This document shows positions 54,767 through 63,860 of a DNA stretch of 64,000 nucleotides, in pieces; the stretch's first letter is position 1; the number at the start of each line of letters is the position of its first letter. Below the pieces are notes generated by a model. The model saw only the letters and a program-made list of their open reading frames with translations, was not told the DNA's origin and made no database searches. The stretch spans positions 7,254,001 through 7,318,000 of the forward strand of contig NZ_CP065053.1 in assembly GCF_015689335.1 (NCBI RefSeq), written 5' to 3'. Source of the DNA: Massilia antarctica (GTDB lineage: Bacteria; Pseudomonadota; Gammaproteobacteria; Burkholderiales; Burkholderiaceae_D). The position numbers and the translations under genes are program-made.

Positions 54767-55873
54767 TTATTGATCGCGCGACAGCACGCCATCCGTGATC
54801 CGGACCTTTTCGCCCACACGCAGGCCTGGATCGTTTTCATACGTCACGGTCTGGGTGCCGCCGTTGGCAAAGCGGATCACCACTTCGTAATGCTGGGTTT
54901 TACGGGCATTGCGCTCGATATTGCGGCCCACATAAGCGCCACCGAGCGCGCCGGCGATCTGCGCCGCGGTGCGGCCGTTGCCCTTGCCGACCTGGCTGCC
55001 CAGCACGGCGCCAACCACGCCGCCGCCGATGGTGCCGAGATAATTGCCGTCGCCATTGACTTCGACCACGTTGACTGCGTCCACCGTGGCGCAATTGGTG
55101 CAGTAACGCACCACACGTGGTGTTGGCGTTGGCGTTGCCGTCGCGACACGCAGCGGCTTGCCGAGAACAGCGGTCGACACGCGGCCGCCCACGCGCATGG
55201 TGGCGGTCACGGCGCTGTTCGGCGCAATCCGGTCGGCGCGGCGGATCGTATAGCCGCCGCTGTATTCGCCGGGGTTCACTTCCGGCAGGAAGAATACGCC
55301 ACGGGTGCCGGCGATGGTCATGTCAACCTTGGCGCCGGGGGTGCCGTACACCGAAAACACCAGCTCATTGCCCGGCGTCAAATCCTCGTTGCCCTGCACT
55401 TCGAAGCGCGCGATACGCGGCACATCGGCGGCGCGTTCGCGGCCCTGGTTGTCGCGCGGATGGCGGCCGACATCGCGCAGCAGCGATTCGCTGAGCACGC
55501 CGCTGGCCACTTGGTTGCCCACGCGCAAATTGGCAGTCACCGCGCTGTCGCCGGAAATGCGGTCGCGCTCGCCCAAGGTGTACGTGCCTTCATACTGGCC
55601 CGGTTCGGTTTCGGTCAGGTTCAGGTTGCGGTTGGCTCCCGCGATACTGAGGGTGGCGCGCCCGCCCGGGGTACCGTACAGATTGAAGTTCAGTTCCACG
55701 CCAGGCCTCAGGCGGCGTACTTCTTCCACGTCGAAACCGCGGATCACCGGGGCGTAGGCGGCGGCATTGTTGTTGTATTGCTGCGCCTGAGCGGGCGCGG
55801 CCAGGGTCATGGAAAAGAGTGGCATCGCGGCCAGGACCGCGGCGCGCGATGCGGCGCGCAATGCGGTGCGCAA
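54767..55873 (-). CDS. Secreted protein: two internal repeats and a glycine-zipper 2TM domain
   Basis: 368 residues. A signal peptide ends at AQAQ (about residue 31). Two homologous domains of about 95 residues follow (about 42-135 and 150-245); both contain a LNFNLYGTPGGRATLSIAG / LVFSVYGTPGAKVDMTIAG segment and end in VTA(N/T)(L/M)RVG. After a Pro/Thr linker and a CTNCATVD motif comes a glycine-zipper (GTIGGGVVGAVLGSQVGKG and AGALGGAYVGRNIERNA), as in outer-membrane 17-kDa antigen-like lipoproteins. A C-terminal segment then resembles that family's beta part. I do not know the function. Confidence 0.75.
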   Translation of the reverse strand: MRTALRAASRAAVLAAMPLFSMTLAAPAQAQQYNNNAAAYAPVIRGFDVEEVRRLRPGVELNFNLYGTPGGRATLSIAGANRNLNLTETEPGQYEGTYTLGERDRISGDSAVTANLRVGNQVASGVLSESLLRDVGRHPRDNQGRERAADVPRIARFEVQGNEDLTPGNELVFSVYGTPGAKVDMTIAGTRGVFFLPEVNPGEYSGGYTIRRADRIAPNSAVTATMRVGGRVSTAVLGKPLRVATATPTPTPRVVRYCTNCATVDAVNVVEVNGDGNYLGTIGGGVVGAVLGSQVGKGNGRTAAQIAGALGGAYVGRNIERNARKTQHYEVVIRFANGGTQTVTYENDPGLRVGEKVRITDGVLSRDQ

Positions 55874-55977
55874 TATTGTTGTCGTTTTGATGATGATCTC
55901 CTCGGGGTTGTACAGCGAAGCCGGATATTTCCAGCAGTCATGTCAAGTTACGCCCTACGCATGCAGACGTCGGTGCG

Positions 55978-56628
55978 CTAGCGTACGCAATGCACAGCCT
56001 CGCCCGAGCTGACACACACGTGCTCCCCCGCGCCCGGCGCGACCACGAAACCACCCGTGAACGCGCCGAAGGATGGCAGCACCATGCGCGCCGGTCCGAT
56101 CAGAAAACACGGCAGGCGCAGCGAATCGAGGCGGGTCGAGAGCCGGTACACCGGATGCACGTGCCCCGCCAGCACGTAGCCCGGCGCGGCAATGTCGGGA
56201 TGGTGGCAAAACGAGAACGGCGCCACCGTGTGCGGCTCGTCGACCATGCCGATGGCCAGCGCCGCCGCCGGGTCGCCCGCGTGCTGGTCGTGGTTCCCGC
56301 GCACCAGGGTCAGGATCAGGTCCGGGTGGCGCGCGCGCCACACAAGCATCGCGCTCAAGGTGGCCGACGCATGGGCGGCGCGCGCGTGCAGGAAGTCGCC
56401 CAGGAAGACGATCTCGCGGGTTTCATGCGCGGCCATCAGCGCATCGAGGGCGCCGAGGTTCTCGCTGGTGGTCCCGCGCGGCACCGGCACGCCCTGGGCG
56501 CGGAATGAGGCCGCTTTGCCGAAGTGGATGTCGGCGACGACCAGCATCTGGCGCGCCGGCCAGTACAGCGCCTTTTCAGGCAGCAGCAAGACCGTTTCGC
56601 CAGCCAGCTGCATCTCGCGATACGTCAT
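55978..56628 (-). CDS. pdeM: Metallophosphoesterase of the Lhr-ligase repair cluster (PdeM/Mpe type)
   Basis: 216 residues. Binuclear metallophosphoesterase motifs are [26 protein letters not shown] and LAGHVHPVY. In the homologous four-gene bacterial cluster this protein is a manganese-dependent endonuclease acting on damaged DNA. Its ATG overlaps the helicase stop by 4 bases (ATGA), so it is the last gene of the operon. Confidence 0.93.
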   Translation of the reverse strand: MTYREMQLAGETVLLLPEKALYWPARQMLVVADIHFGKAASFRAQGVPVPRGTTSENLGALDALMAAHETREIVFLGDFLHARAAHASATLSAMLVWRARHPDLILTLVRGNHDQHAGDPAAALAIGMVDEPHTVAPFSFCHHPDIAAPGYVLAGHVHPVYRLSTRLDSLRLPCFLIGPARMVLPSFGAFTGGFVVAPGAGEHVCVSSGEAVHCVR

Positions 56629-59099
56629 GGCAGGGCCGCTTTCTCCAGCTCGCGCAGCATGCGCGCCACGCGGTCCGACAGTTTTTCGGTGCTGAGTTTT
56701 TCGCGGAAGCGTTCGACCATCAGCGCAAAGCCGAACGGCGTGGCGCGTTTGACTTCGCGAAAAGCCACGCCGCGCGCATGCAGCTCGATCAAGGTGTCGC
56801 GCAGGCGGGTCAGCTCCAGTTCCTGCTCCATCACCTCGCGCTGCGCCTGCGTGAGCAGCAGGTTGCCGGCATCGTGTTTGCGGAACACCTCGAAAAACAG
56901 CGACGACGACGCCTGGATCTGGCGCGTGCTTTTCGGCTGGCCCGGATAGCCCTGGAACACCAGCCCGGCGATGCGCGCCACTTCGCGGAAGCGCTGCTGC
57001 GACAGCTGGGTCGCGTTCAAGCTCGCCAGCACGTCTTCGAGCAGCAGTTCGGTGGAAAACAGGGGCACATCAAGCCCCGTCACCTTCCTTGATGCCGCCA
57101 GGAAGGCACGCGCCCAGTCCACCGGTTCGGCCGCCAGCAGCTCGAAGCCATAATCGTTGATCGCGATCGAAAACGTAATCGGCTGCACGCGCGCGATGCG
57201 GTAGGCGAACAGCGAGGCCAATCCCATGTGCACCGAGCGTCCCGCGAACGGATACATGAACAGGTGATAGCCCTCGCGGCTGGTCATGGCCTCCACCACC
57301 AGGGTGTCGATGGTGGGCAGCGCGGACCAGCGCTGCTGGATTTCCAGCAGCGGGCGGATCGCCTCCATTTCCGGGCCACGGAACTCGCCGCGCGCGGCAT
57401 GGCGCAATTCCTCCAGCGCGGCATGCGCCAGTTCCGACGACATCGGCATCTTGGCGCCCTGCCAGCGCGTTACCGCCCCGCGCGCACCGGTGGCGCGCTT
57501 GACGAAAGCGGTCATCTCGTGAACCCGCACGAATTCCAGGATCCGCCCGCCGAACAGGAAATGGTCGCCCGCCTTCAGGCGCGAGATGAACGATTCCTCG
57601 ACGCTGCCGATGCGTCCTCCGCTCATGTACTTCACCTGCATCGTCGAATCGGAGACGATGGTGCCGATGCCCATGCGGTGGCGCCGCCCCAGCGCCACGC
57701 TCGGCACGCGGTACACGCCCTCGTCGTCGGCGATCACGCGCTGGTATTCGGGATACGCGATCAGGCTTTGCCCGCCGCGCGCGACAAAATCGAGCGCCCA
57801 TTGCCACTCTTGCGGCGAGAGCGCGCGGTACGACCAGGCGCCGCGCACTTCCTCGTACAGCTGTTCGGAGCGAAAGCCGCCGCCCAGCGCCACCGTCACC
57901 ATGTGCTGCACCAGCACATCGAACGGCTTGTTGGGCACCAGCCGACCTTCGATGCGGCGCGCCGCGACGGCGTGCCTGGCGCCGGCCGCTTCCAGCAATT
58001 CCAGGCTGTTGGTCGGCACCAGGGTCACGCGCGAGACGCGCCCCGGCGCGTGGCCGCTGCGCCCGGCGCGCTGAAGCAAGCGTGCGATGCCCTTGGCGCT
58101 GCCGATCTGCAGTACGCGTTCGACCGGCAGAAAGTCCACGCCAAGATCGAGGCTGGCGGTGCAGATCACGGCTTTGAGATCGCCCTTTTTCAAGCCATTT
58201 TCGACCCACTCGCGCACCTCGCGGTCGAGCGAGCCGTGATGCAGCGCGATCACGCCGGCCCAGTCGGGACGCGCCTCCAGGATGTTCTGGTACCACAGTT
58301 CCGACTGCGAACGGGTATTGGTGAACACCAAAGTCGCGTTGTATTCCTCGATCTCGTCGATCACCGGCTGCAGCATGGCGATGCCCAGATGCCCGCCCCA
58401 CGGAAAGCGCGACACCTTGGCGGGAATCAGGGTATCGACCCGGATTTCCTTTTTCAGGTCGCCCTCGACCAGGGTGCCCTTGCCAACGCCCAGCAGCACG
58501 TCCTGCGCCTGCGCCAGGTTGCCCATCGTGGCCGACAAGCCCCACACCACCAGTTGCGCTTTCCAGTGACGCAGGCGGGCCAGCGCCAGCTGCACCTGCA
58601 CCCCGCGCTTGCTGCCCATCAGCTCATGCCACTCGTCGATGATAATCATGTCCAGGCTGGCGAACTGGGTCTGCGCCGCCGCGTGGCTAAGCAGCAGCGA
58701 CAGGCTCTCGGGCGTGGTGATGAGGGCCGAGGGCATGGAACGCGACTGGCGCGCACGCTCGCTTGAGCTGGTGTCGCCGGTGCGCGCGCCGATCGTCCAG
58801 CCGGGTGCCAGCACCGCGGCGGACTCCTCCAGCGCGCGCTGGGTATCGGCGGCCAGCGCGCGCATCGGCGTAATCCACAGCACGCGCAGGCCCGAAGCCT
58901 TGCGCTTGCCGGCCAGCGCGCCGCGCAGCAGCGCCGCCAGCCACACCGCATAGGTCTTGCCGGCGCCCGTGTTCGCGTGCAGCAGGCCCGATTCGCCGGC
59001 CAGCGCGGCGCGCCACACCGCGCGCTGGAACGGAAACACCTTCCATTTGCGCTGGGCGAACCAGTCGTCGATGGCGCGCGCCATCTGGCTCTTGCTCAT
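56625..59099 (-). CDS. Lhr-like DEXH-box DNA helicase of the ligase-associated repair cluster
   Basis: 824 residues. SF2 motor with Walker [13 protein letters not shown] (about 41-52), the DEWH box in [12 protein letters not shown] (about 150) and helicase motifs LQRAGRSGH. The rest of the Lhr core (WH and beta-barrel-type C-terminal domains) is of expected length. Such Lhr-core proteins unwind DNA:RNA and DNA hybrids 3'-5' and are linked with an exonuclease, ATP-dependent ligase and phosphoesterase for DNA-damage response. Coupled to pdeM by a 4-base overlap and 10 bases after the ligase. Confidence 0.92.
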   Translation of the reverse strand: MSKSQMARAIDDWFAQRKWKVFPFQRAVWRAALAGESGLLHANTGAGKTYAVWLAALLRGALAGKRKASGLRVLWITPMRALAADTQRALEESAAVLAPGWTIGARTGDTSSSERARQSRSMPSALITTPESLSLLLSHAAAQTQFASLDMIIIDEWHELMGSKRGVQVQLALARLRHWKAQLVVWGLSATMGNLAQAQDVLLGVGKGTLVEGDLKKEIRVDTLIPAKVSRFPWGGHLGIAMLQPVIDEIEEYNATLVFTNTRSQSELWYQNILEARPDWAGVIALHHGSLDREVREWVENGLKKGDLKAVICTASLDLGVDFLPVERVLQIGSAKGIARLLQRAGRSGHAPGRVSRVTLVPTNSLELLEAAGARHAVAARRIEGRLVPNKPFDVLVQHMVTVALGGGFRSEQLYEEVRGAWSYRALSPQEWQWALDFVARGGQSLIAYPEYQRVIADDEGVYRVPSVALGRRHRMGIGTIVSDSTMQVKYMSGGRIGSVEESFISRLKAGDHFLFGGRILEFVRVHEMTAFVKRATGARGAVTRWQGAKMPMSSELAHAALEELRHAARGEFRGPEMEAIRPLLEIQQRWSALPTIDTLVVEAMTSREGYHLFMYPFAGRSVHMGLASLFAYRIARVQPITFSIAINDYGFELLAAEPVDWARAFLAASRKVTGLDVPLFSTELLLEDVLASLNATQLSQQRFREVARIAGLVFQGYPGQPKSTRQIQASSSLFFEVFRKHDAGNLLLTQAQREVMEQELELTRLRDTLIELHARGVAFREVKRATPFGFALMVERFREKLSTEKLSDRVARMLRELEKAALP

Positions 59100-59109
59100 T
59101 GGCTTTTAC

Positions 59110-60747
59110 TCATGCGCCGGCTGCGGCCAGCAGGCCCTTGAGGGTATCGAGCGAATCGGCGTCGTCGATGCTCTTGTCGTCGCGCTTGCGCAAGATGCGT
59201 GGAAAGCGCACCGCGATGCCGGCCTTGTGGCGGCTCGACAGCGCGATGCCCTCGAAACCGATCTCGAACACCATGGTCGGGCGCACCGAACGCACCGGCC
59301 CGAATTTTTCGATGGTGGTCTTGCGAATGGCATTGTCGACCACCGCGATTTCGGCATCGGTCAGGCCGGAGTACGCCTTTGCGAATGGCACCAGCTTGCG
59401 CTCGCCGCCCTCGCCGTCCGCGTCCCACACCGCGAAGGTGTAGTCGGTGTAGAGCGAGGCACGCCGGCCATGGCCCGCCTGCGCGTAGATCAGCACCGCG
59501 TCGATGGTGTATGGATCGACCTTCCACTTCCACCACGTGCCCACGTTCTTGGTGCGGCCCACGCCGTACTGGGCGTCGCGCGCCTTGACCATCATGCCCT
59601 CGACGCCGCGCGCACGCGATTCGGTGCGCACGCGCGCCAGTTCGTGCCAGCTCGCAGCGTGGATCAGCGGCGACAATTTCAGTTGCGGTTTGGCGGTCTC
59701 GCGCACCAGCACCTCCAGCAGGGCGCGCCGCTCGTGCTGGGGCAGCGCGCGCAGGTCCACGCCATCCTGCTCCAGCAGGTCGTAGGCCACCAGCACCGCC
59801 GGCAGTTCGGCCAGCAGCTTGGCGGACAAGGTCTTGCGGCCGATGCGTTTTTGCAGGTCCGCGAACGCGGCCGGCGTGTCTTCCCCGGTCCAGATCAGCA
59901 CTTCGCCATCGACGACGGTGCCTTCCGGCAGATGCAGCGCCGCCAGCTCGGGAAAGCGCTCGGTGATCAGGTCTTCGCCGCGCGACCACAGATAGTTTTG
60001 CGCGCCGCGCCGCACCAACTGGGCACGGATGCCGTCGTACTTCCATTCCACCTGCCAGTCGCCCACCTCCCCCAGCCCTTCCGGCTCGCCCTGCAACTGG
60101 TGCGCGAGAAAGAAGGGATAGGGCTGGCCGCCGCGCAGCTTGTGCTCTTCGTCGGACTGGGCGGCGATCAGTTGCAGGAAGCCGGCGGCGGTGGGACGCA
60201 CGCTGCCGTCGGTCCAGCCCATCAGGCGCTGGGCAATCAGCTTGCTGTCGACCGCCGCCAGCGACGACAGCGCGCGCGTGACCAGCAGTTTCGACACACC
60301 TACCCGAAAGCCGCCGCCGATCAATTTGGTCAGCAGGAAGCGTTCGCGCCAATCGAGCTCGTTCCAGAACCCGAACAAGGCGGTGCGGATGGCGGTGGGA
60401 TCGGCGCCGCGCAAGGGGCCGATGCGCTCCTGCATCCATTCGGCCAGGCCAATGTCGCTTTGCCGCTCGGGCGGCGGCAGGATGTGGGCGATGGTTTCGG
60501 CCATGTCGCCGACGGCGTTGTACGACTCGTCGAACAGCCATTCGTCGAGCTGCGCGTATTCGATGGCGTACTGGCGCAGCAGCTTGCTCGGCACCGCCTG
60601 GCGCGGCTTGCCGCCGGCCAGGAAGTAGACCGCCCAGGCGGCGTTGTCCGGCGCGGCGCTGCCGAAGTAGGCTTGCAGGGCCTCGAGCTTGCGGTTGGTG
60701 GCGGTCGTCTCATCGAGCTCGGTGTACAGGCGGGCAAACTCACGCAT
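59110..60747 (-). CDS. ATP-dependent DNA ligase
   Basis: 545 residues. An N-terminal DNA-binding domain precedes the nucleotidyltransferase core with the adenylated Lys in VEWKYDGIRAQLV (about residue 236), motif III-type LPEGTVVDGEVLIW and the C-terminal OB-fold. This is the ATP-dependent ligase of the Lhr-Exo-Lig-Mpe repair set and not the NAD-dependent replicative ligase. It overlaps the exonuclease gene by 8 bases. Confidence 0.94.
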   Translation of the reverse strand: MREFARLYTELDETTATNRKLEALQAYFGSAAPDNAAWAVYFLAGGKPRQAVPSKLLRQYAIEYAQLDEWLFDESYNAVGDMAETIAHILPPPERQSDIGLAEWMQERIGPLRGADPTAIRTALFGFWNELDWRERFLLTKLIGGGFRVGVSKLLVTRALSSLAAVDSKLIAQRLMGWTDGSVRPTAAGFLQLIAAQSDEEHKLRGGQPYPFFLAHQLQGEPEGLGEVGDWQVEWKYDGIRAQLVRRGAQNYLWSRGEDLITERFPELAALHLPEGTVVDGEVLIWTGEDTPAAFADLQKRIGRKTLSAKLLAELPAVLVAYDLLEQDGVDLRALPQHERRALLEVLVRETAKPQLKLSPLIHAASWHELARVRTESRARGVEGMMVKARDAQYGVGRTKNVGTWWKWKVDPYTIDAVLIYAQAGHGRRASLYTDYTFAVWDADGEGGERKLVPFAKAYSGLTDAEIAVVDNAIRKTTIEKFGPVRSVRPTMVFEIGFEGIALSSRHKAGIAVRFPRILRKRDDKSIDDADSLDTLKGLLAAAGA

Positions 60748-61777
60748 CCGTCACCTCGGGCGTCGGCTCCGCGCTGGCCGCAGCTTCCACGGCTTCGTCC
60801 TCGTCGCCGTATTCGGTATCGAAGCCGGCGGCATCCAGCCCCACCTGGCGCAGCCAGCGCACCATGACGGGAATCGAGCCGTGGGTGACGATCACGCGCG
60901 GCGCTTCGGTGGCGCGAATCGCCGTCATCAAGCCGGGCCAGTCGGCATGGTCGGACAGTACGAAGCCGCGATCGACGCCGCGCCGGCGGCGCGCGCCGCG
61001 CAGCTGCATCCAGCCGCTGGCAAACGCATCGCTGTAGTCGCCGAAGCGCTTCATCCACGTGGATCCGGCGGCCGATGGCGGCGCGATCACGATGGCGCGC
61101 CTGATGGCCGCCTTGTCGACCTGGGTCACCATCACCGTGGGCGGAAGCGCCACGCCGCCTTCGCGGTAGACGCGGTTGATCGGTTCTGCCGCGCCGTGGC
61201 AGATGATGGTGCCGATCGATGGATCGAGGCCGGACAGGATGCGCTGCGCCTTGCCGAACGAGTAGGCGAACACCACGCTGGCGCGGCCCTCGTCGGCATT
61301 CTTGCGCCACCAGCGATTGACGTCATCGAAAATCTCCTGCTCCGGCTGCCAACGGTAGATCGGCAGCCCGAATGTCGATTCGGTGATGAAGGTGTCGCAG
61401 CGCACCGGCTCGAACGGCGCGCAGGTGCGGTCCGGCTCCACCTTGTAGTCGCCGGAAGCGACCCACACCTCGCCGCGGTGCTCCATGCGCACCTGGGCCG
61501 AGCCGAGCACGTGGCCGGCCGGATGCAGCGACACCGTCACGCCGTTATGCACGATGCGCTCGCCGTATTCGAGGCCGTCGATATGGATCTCGCCCAGGCG
61601 CGAGCGCAGCACATTCACGCCGCTGGCGGCCGACAGATAGTGGCCGTGGCCGACGCGCGCGTGGTCGCCATGCGCGTGAGTGATCACGGCGCGGTCCACA
61701 GGCCGCCAGGGGTCGATGTAGAACTGTCCGGGGACGCAGAACAGTCCCTCCTTGCGTACCACTACCATGTCCGACAT
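60740..61777 (-). CDS. Ligase-associated DNA exonuclease (MBL fold)
   Basis: 345 residues. The metallo-beta-lactamase motif THAHGDHARVGHGHY and LHPAGHVLGSAQV, SGDYKVEPDRT and VLSDHADWPGLM are the beta-CASP/SNM1-type exonuclease signature. In the homologous cluster it is a DNA exonuclease of the DNA damage response. It overlaps the ligase gene by 8 bases and follows recQ by 61 bases, in one apparent operon. Confidence 0.93.
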   Translation of the reverse strand: MSDMVVVRKEGLFCVPGQFYIDPWRPVDRAVITHAHGDHARVGHGHYLSAASGVNVLRSRLGEIHIDGLEYGERIVHNGVTVSLHPAGHVLGSAQVRMEHRGEVWVASGDYKVEPDRTCAPFEPVRCDTFITESTFGLPIYRWQPEQEIFDDVNRWWRKNADEGRASVVFAYSFGKAQRILSGLDPSIGTIICHGAAEPINRVYREGGVALPPTVMVTQVDKAAIRRAIVIAPPSAAGSTWMKRFGDYSDAFASGWMQLRGARRRRGVDRGFVLSDHADWPGLMTAIRATEAPRVIVTHGSIPVMVRWLRQVGLDAAGFDTEYGDEDEAVEAAASAEPTPEVTDA

Positions 61778-61838
61778 GTGTGCTCTCCCATGTTCTTTTC
61801 CTCGCGCCGCTGGACGGCGCTGACAATCACACTGCTGG

Positions 61839-63539
61839 TCAAGCGGGTTCCACGTAATCGGCCAGGAAGGTCTTTTCGCCGTGTTCGGGGAAGTCGATGG
61901 TCACCTGGTCGCCCGCCATGGCGACCACGGTGCCGACGTCAAACCTGGCCACGCGTACCTGGGTGCCCGGCTCGAAATGCGGCGCGGCCGGCCCGGGTTC
62001 CGGAGCGCGTTCGAATTCGTCGTCGCGAATTTCAATCTCGGCCACCGCCGGAGGATTGAGGCAGTTATCGCAGCGGCAGCATTTGTCGAAGCCCTCCACC
62101 TCATCCTTGAAGTAATCGAGCAGCACCTTCCAGCGGCAAAAGCCGCTTACCGCGTACGATACCATCTGTTCCAGCGATTCGCGGTCGCGCTCCTGCTTGC
62201 GTGCGTAGATGGCGGAGAGCTCCTCGAACAGGCCGGCGCTGGCCTCTTTCGGCGTCACGATGTATTCGAGCTTGCGGTTCTGGCGCAGCAGCTTGCCGTC
62301 CTTGAGCAGCTTGAGGCAGATTTTCAGCTTGCCCGCGGCCAGTTCGTCCAGTTCATCGTTCACGCGCTCGAAACCGACCTTGCCTTCCTGCGCCATCGCG
62401 CATACCGCATCGTAGACCGCCTTCAGGTCGTTCGCGCTCGGGTAGTGCTTCACGAGGAAGAACTGCTGCAGGCGCTTGTCGTCCTGGAAGTACAACAGGG
62501 TGCATTCAGCGTCCAGGCCATCGCGCCCGGCGCGGCCGGACTCCTGGTAATAGGCTTCGAGATTGGCGGGCAGTTGCAGGTGCAGCACGAAACGGGTGTC
62601 GGGCTTGTCGATGCCCATGCCGAAGGCGTTGGTGGCGACCATCACGCGCTTGTCGCCCGACATGAACTCGTCCTGGTTGCGCTTGCGTTCCGCGGCGGGC
62701 AGCTTGCCGTGATAGAGCGTCGCGCTTTCGCCGGCGCCCACCAGGATCGCCAGCATTTCCTCGGCCGCCTTGACGGTGGCCGCGTAGACGATCCCCACGC
62801 CACTCGACGCCTGCACATATTCCAGCGCGCGCGCATAGCGCTCGTCGTTATTGGTGACCTGGACGACGCGGTAGTGCAGGTTCGGACGGTAGATACCCGT
62901 ATTGACGACATTCATGCGCGTACGGCCAAGCTGGCGGGCGATATCGGCCACCACGTCGTCGGTCGCGGTGGCGGTCAGCGCCAGCACGGGCGGACGCCCC
63001 AGCGCATCGATGGCGGCCGCCATTTCCAGGTAGGCGGGACGGAAATCGTGGCCCCAGTGCGAAATGCAGTGCGCTTCATCGATCACCACCAGCGCGACCT
63101 CGATTTCCTTGAGCGCTTCCAGGAAGGATGGCGTCGACAGGCGCTCCGGCGTGCAGAACACGATTTCGTGAAAGCTGGCGCGGATGCCTTCCATGGCGGC
63201 GTCTTCTTCCTCGCGCGTGAGGCTGCTGTTGACCTGCACGGCGCGCACGCCGAGCGCATCGAGCTTTTCGAGCTGGTCTTTCATGAGCGAAATCAAAGGC
63301 GAGACCACAATCGTGGTCCCGTCGAGAATGCGCGCGGGAATCTGGTAGCACAGCGATTTACCGCTGCCGGTGGGCATGATCGCAAGCGTATCCTTGCCGT
63401 CGAGGACGCTGTCGATCACTTGTTGCTGGCCATCCCGCAAACGCTCCACGCCGAAAATCGAGCGCAGCAGTTTGTTGATGGTATGGCGGCGGGCGGCGCG
63501 GGCGCCGTTGTGGAGGAGTTGTCGGTTATGAGTAGTCAT
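61839..63539 (-). CDS. recQ: RecQ-family DNA helicase with C-terminal SH3-like (DUF3553-type) domain
   Basis: 566 residues. SF2 motor: Walker A MPTGSGKSLCYQ (about 55-66), DEAH in LVVIDEAHCISHWGHDFRP (about 153) and the SGRAGRDG motif. The zinc-binding RQC domain has CRWKVLLDYF and KCCRCDNC. In place of an HRDC domain there is a short C-terminal domain (FEPGTQVRVARFDVGTVV, VTIDFPEHGEKTF) resembling the DUF3553/SH3-like tail of some helicases. It unwinds recombination and fork intermediates. First gene of the repair operon with the exonuclease, ligase, Lhr-like helicase and pdeM. Confidence 0.9.
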   Translation of the reverse strand: MTTHNRQLLHNGARAARRHTINKLLRSIFGVERLRDGQQQVIDSVLDGKDTLAIMPTGSGKSLCYQIPARILDGTTIVVSPLISLMKDQLEKLDALGVRAVQVNSSLTREEEDAAMEGIRASFHEIVFCTPERLSTPSFLEALKEIEVALVVIDEAHCISHWGHDFRPAYLEMAAAIDALGRPPVLALTATATDDVVADIARQLGRTRMNVVNTGIYRPNLHYRVVQVTNNDERYARALEYVQASSGVGIVYAATVKAAEEMLAILVGAGESATLYHGKLPAAERKRNQDEFMSGDKRVMVATNAFGMGIDKPDTRFVLHLQLPANLEAYYQESGRAGRDGLDAECTLLYFQDDKRLQQFFLVKHYPSANDLKAVYDAVCAMAQEGKVGFERVNDELDELAAGKLKICLKLLKDGKLLRQNRKLEYIVTPKEASAGLFEELSAIYARKQERDRESLEQMVSYAVSGFCRWKVLLDYFKDEVEGFDKCCRCDNCLNPPAVAEIEIRDDEFERAPEPGPAAPHFEPGTQVRVARFDVGTVVAMAGDQVTIDFPEHGEKTFLADYVEPA

Positions 63540-63737
63540 GTCACAACTTTATGGCGCACACAAACGGTGCACCATAGGACGTCGCCTACATTTTTCGTAG
63601 GAGAATGGCAACAGCAAAGGTGGCGAGCCAACGTCCTACATGTTGTCGGACGTTTTGCCGATAGTTTCTATCGAGAACATTGACTAAGATGATCACATAC
63701 CGAAAGCCATTCTTTCAACGCACGACCGGAGGACATC
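63540..63737. promoter_or_regulatory. Divergent promoter region of recQ and a small ORF
   Basis: About 200 bases contain several related half-sites: TAGGACGTCGCCTA (63575-63588, a TAGGA-N4-TCCTA-like repeat with one mismatch), GTAGGA (63597-63602) and TCCTAC (63634-63639). There are also inverted repeats AACGTCC/GGACGTT (63630-63636 with 63648-63654) and GATAG/CTATC (63660-63672). No LexA box is seen. Confidence 0.5.
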
Positions 63738-63860
63738 ATGATGCGCTTATTTCCACTGACTTGGGCTGCCCTGCACGTCGCCCTTGCTAGCGCCGCAACC
63801 TATCTGTTGTGCTCCACCGACGTGTTAAGCGGTACTGCGGCAGCATTGTTCTTTCATTAA
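63738..63860 (+). CDS. Small single-span membrane peptide
   Basis: 40 codons, MMRLFPLTWAALHVALASAA at the start and LLCSTDVLSGTAAALFFH at the end. The ATG follows a perfect GGAGGA ribosome site by 4 bases. Almost the whole peptide is hydrophobic with one Cys, so it would be a small inner-membrane peptide. No family is recognised. It is divergent from recQ, downstream of the repeat-rich promoter. The first Met could be the second ATG. Confidence 0.5.
   Translation: MMRLFPLTWAALHVALASAATYLLCSTDVLSGTAAALFFH

Noticed and set aside
63540..63737. SOS control of the recQ-ligase operon
   Set aside because: No CTGT-N8-ACAG box is found in the region upstream of recQ.
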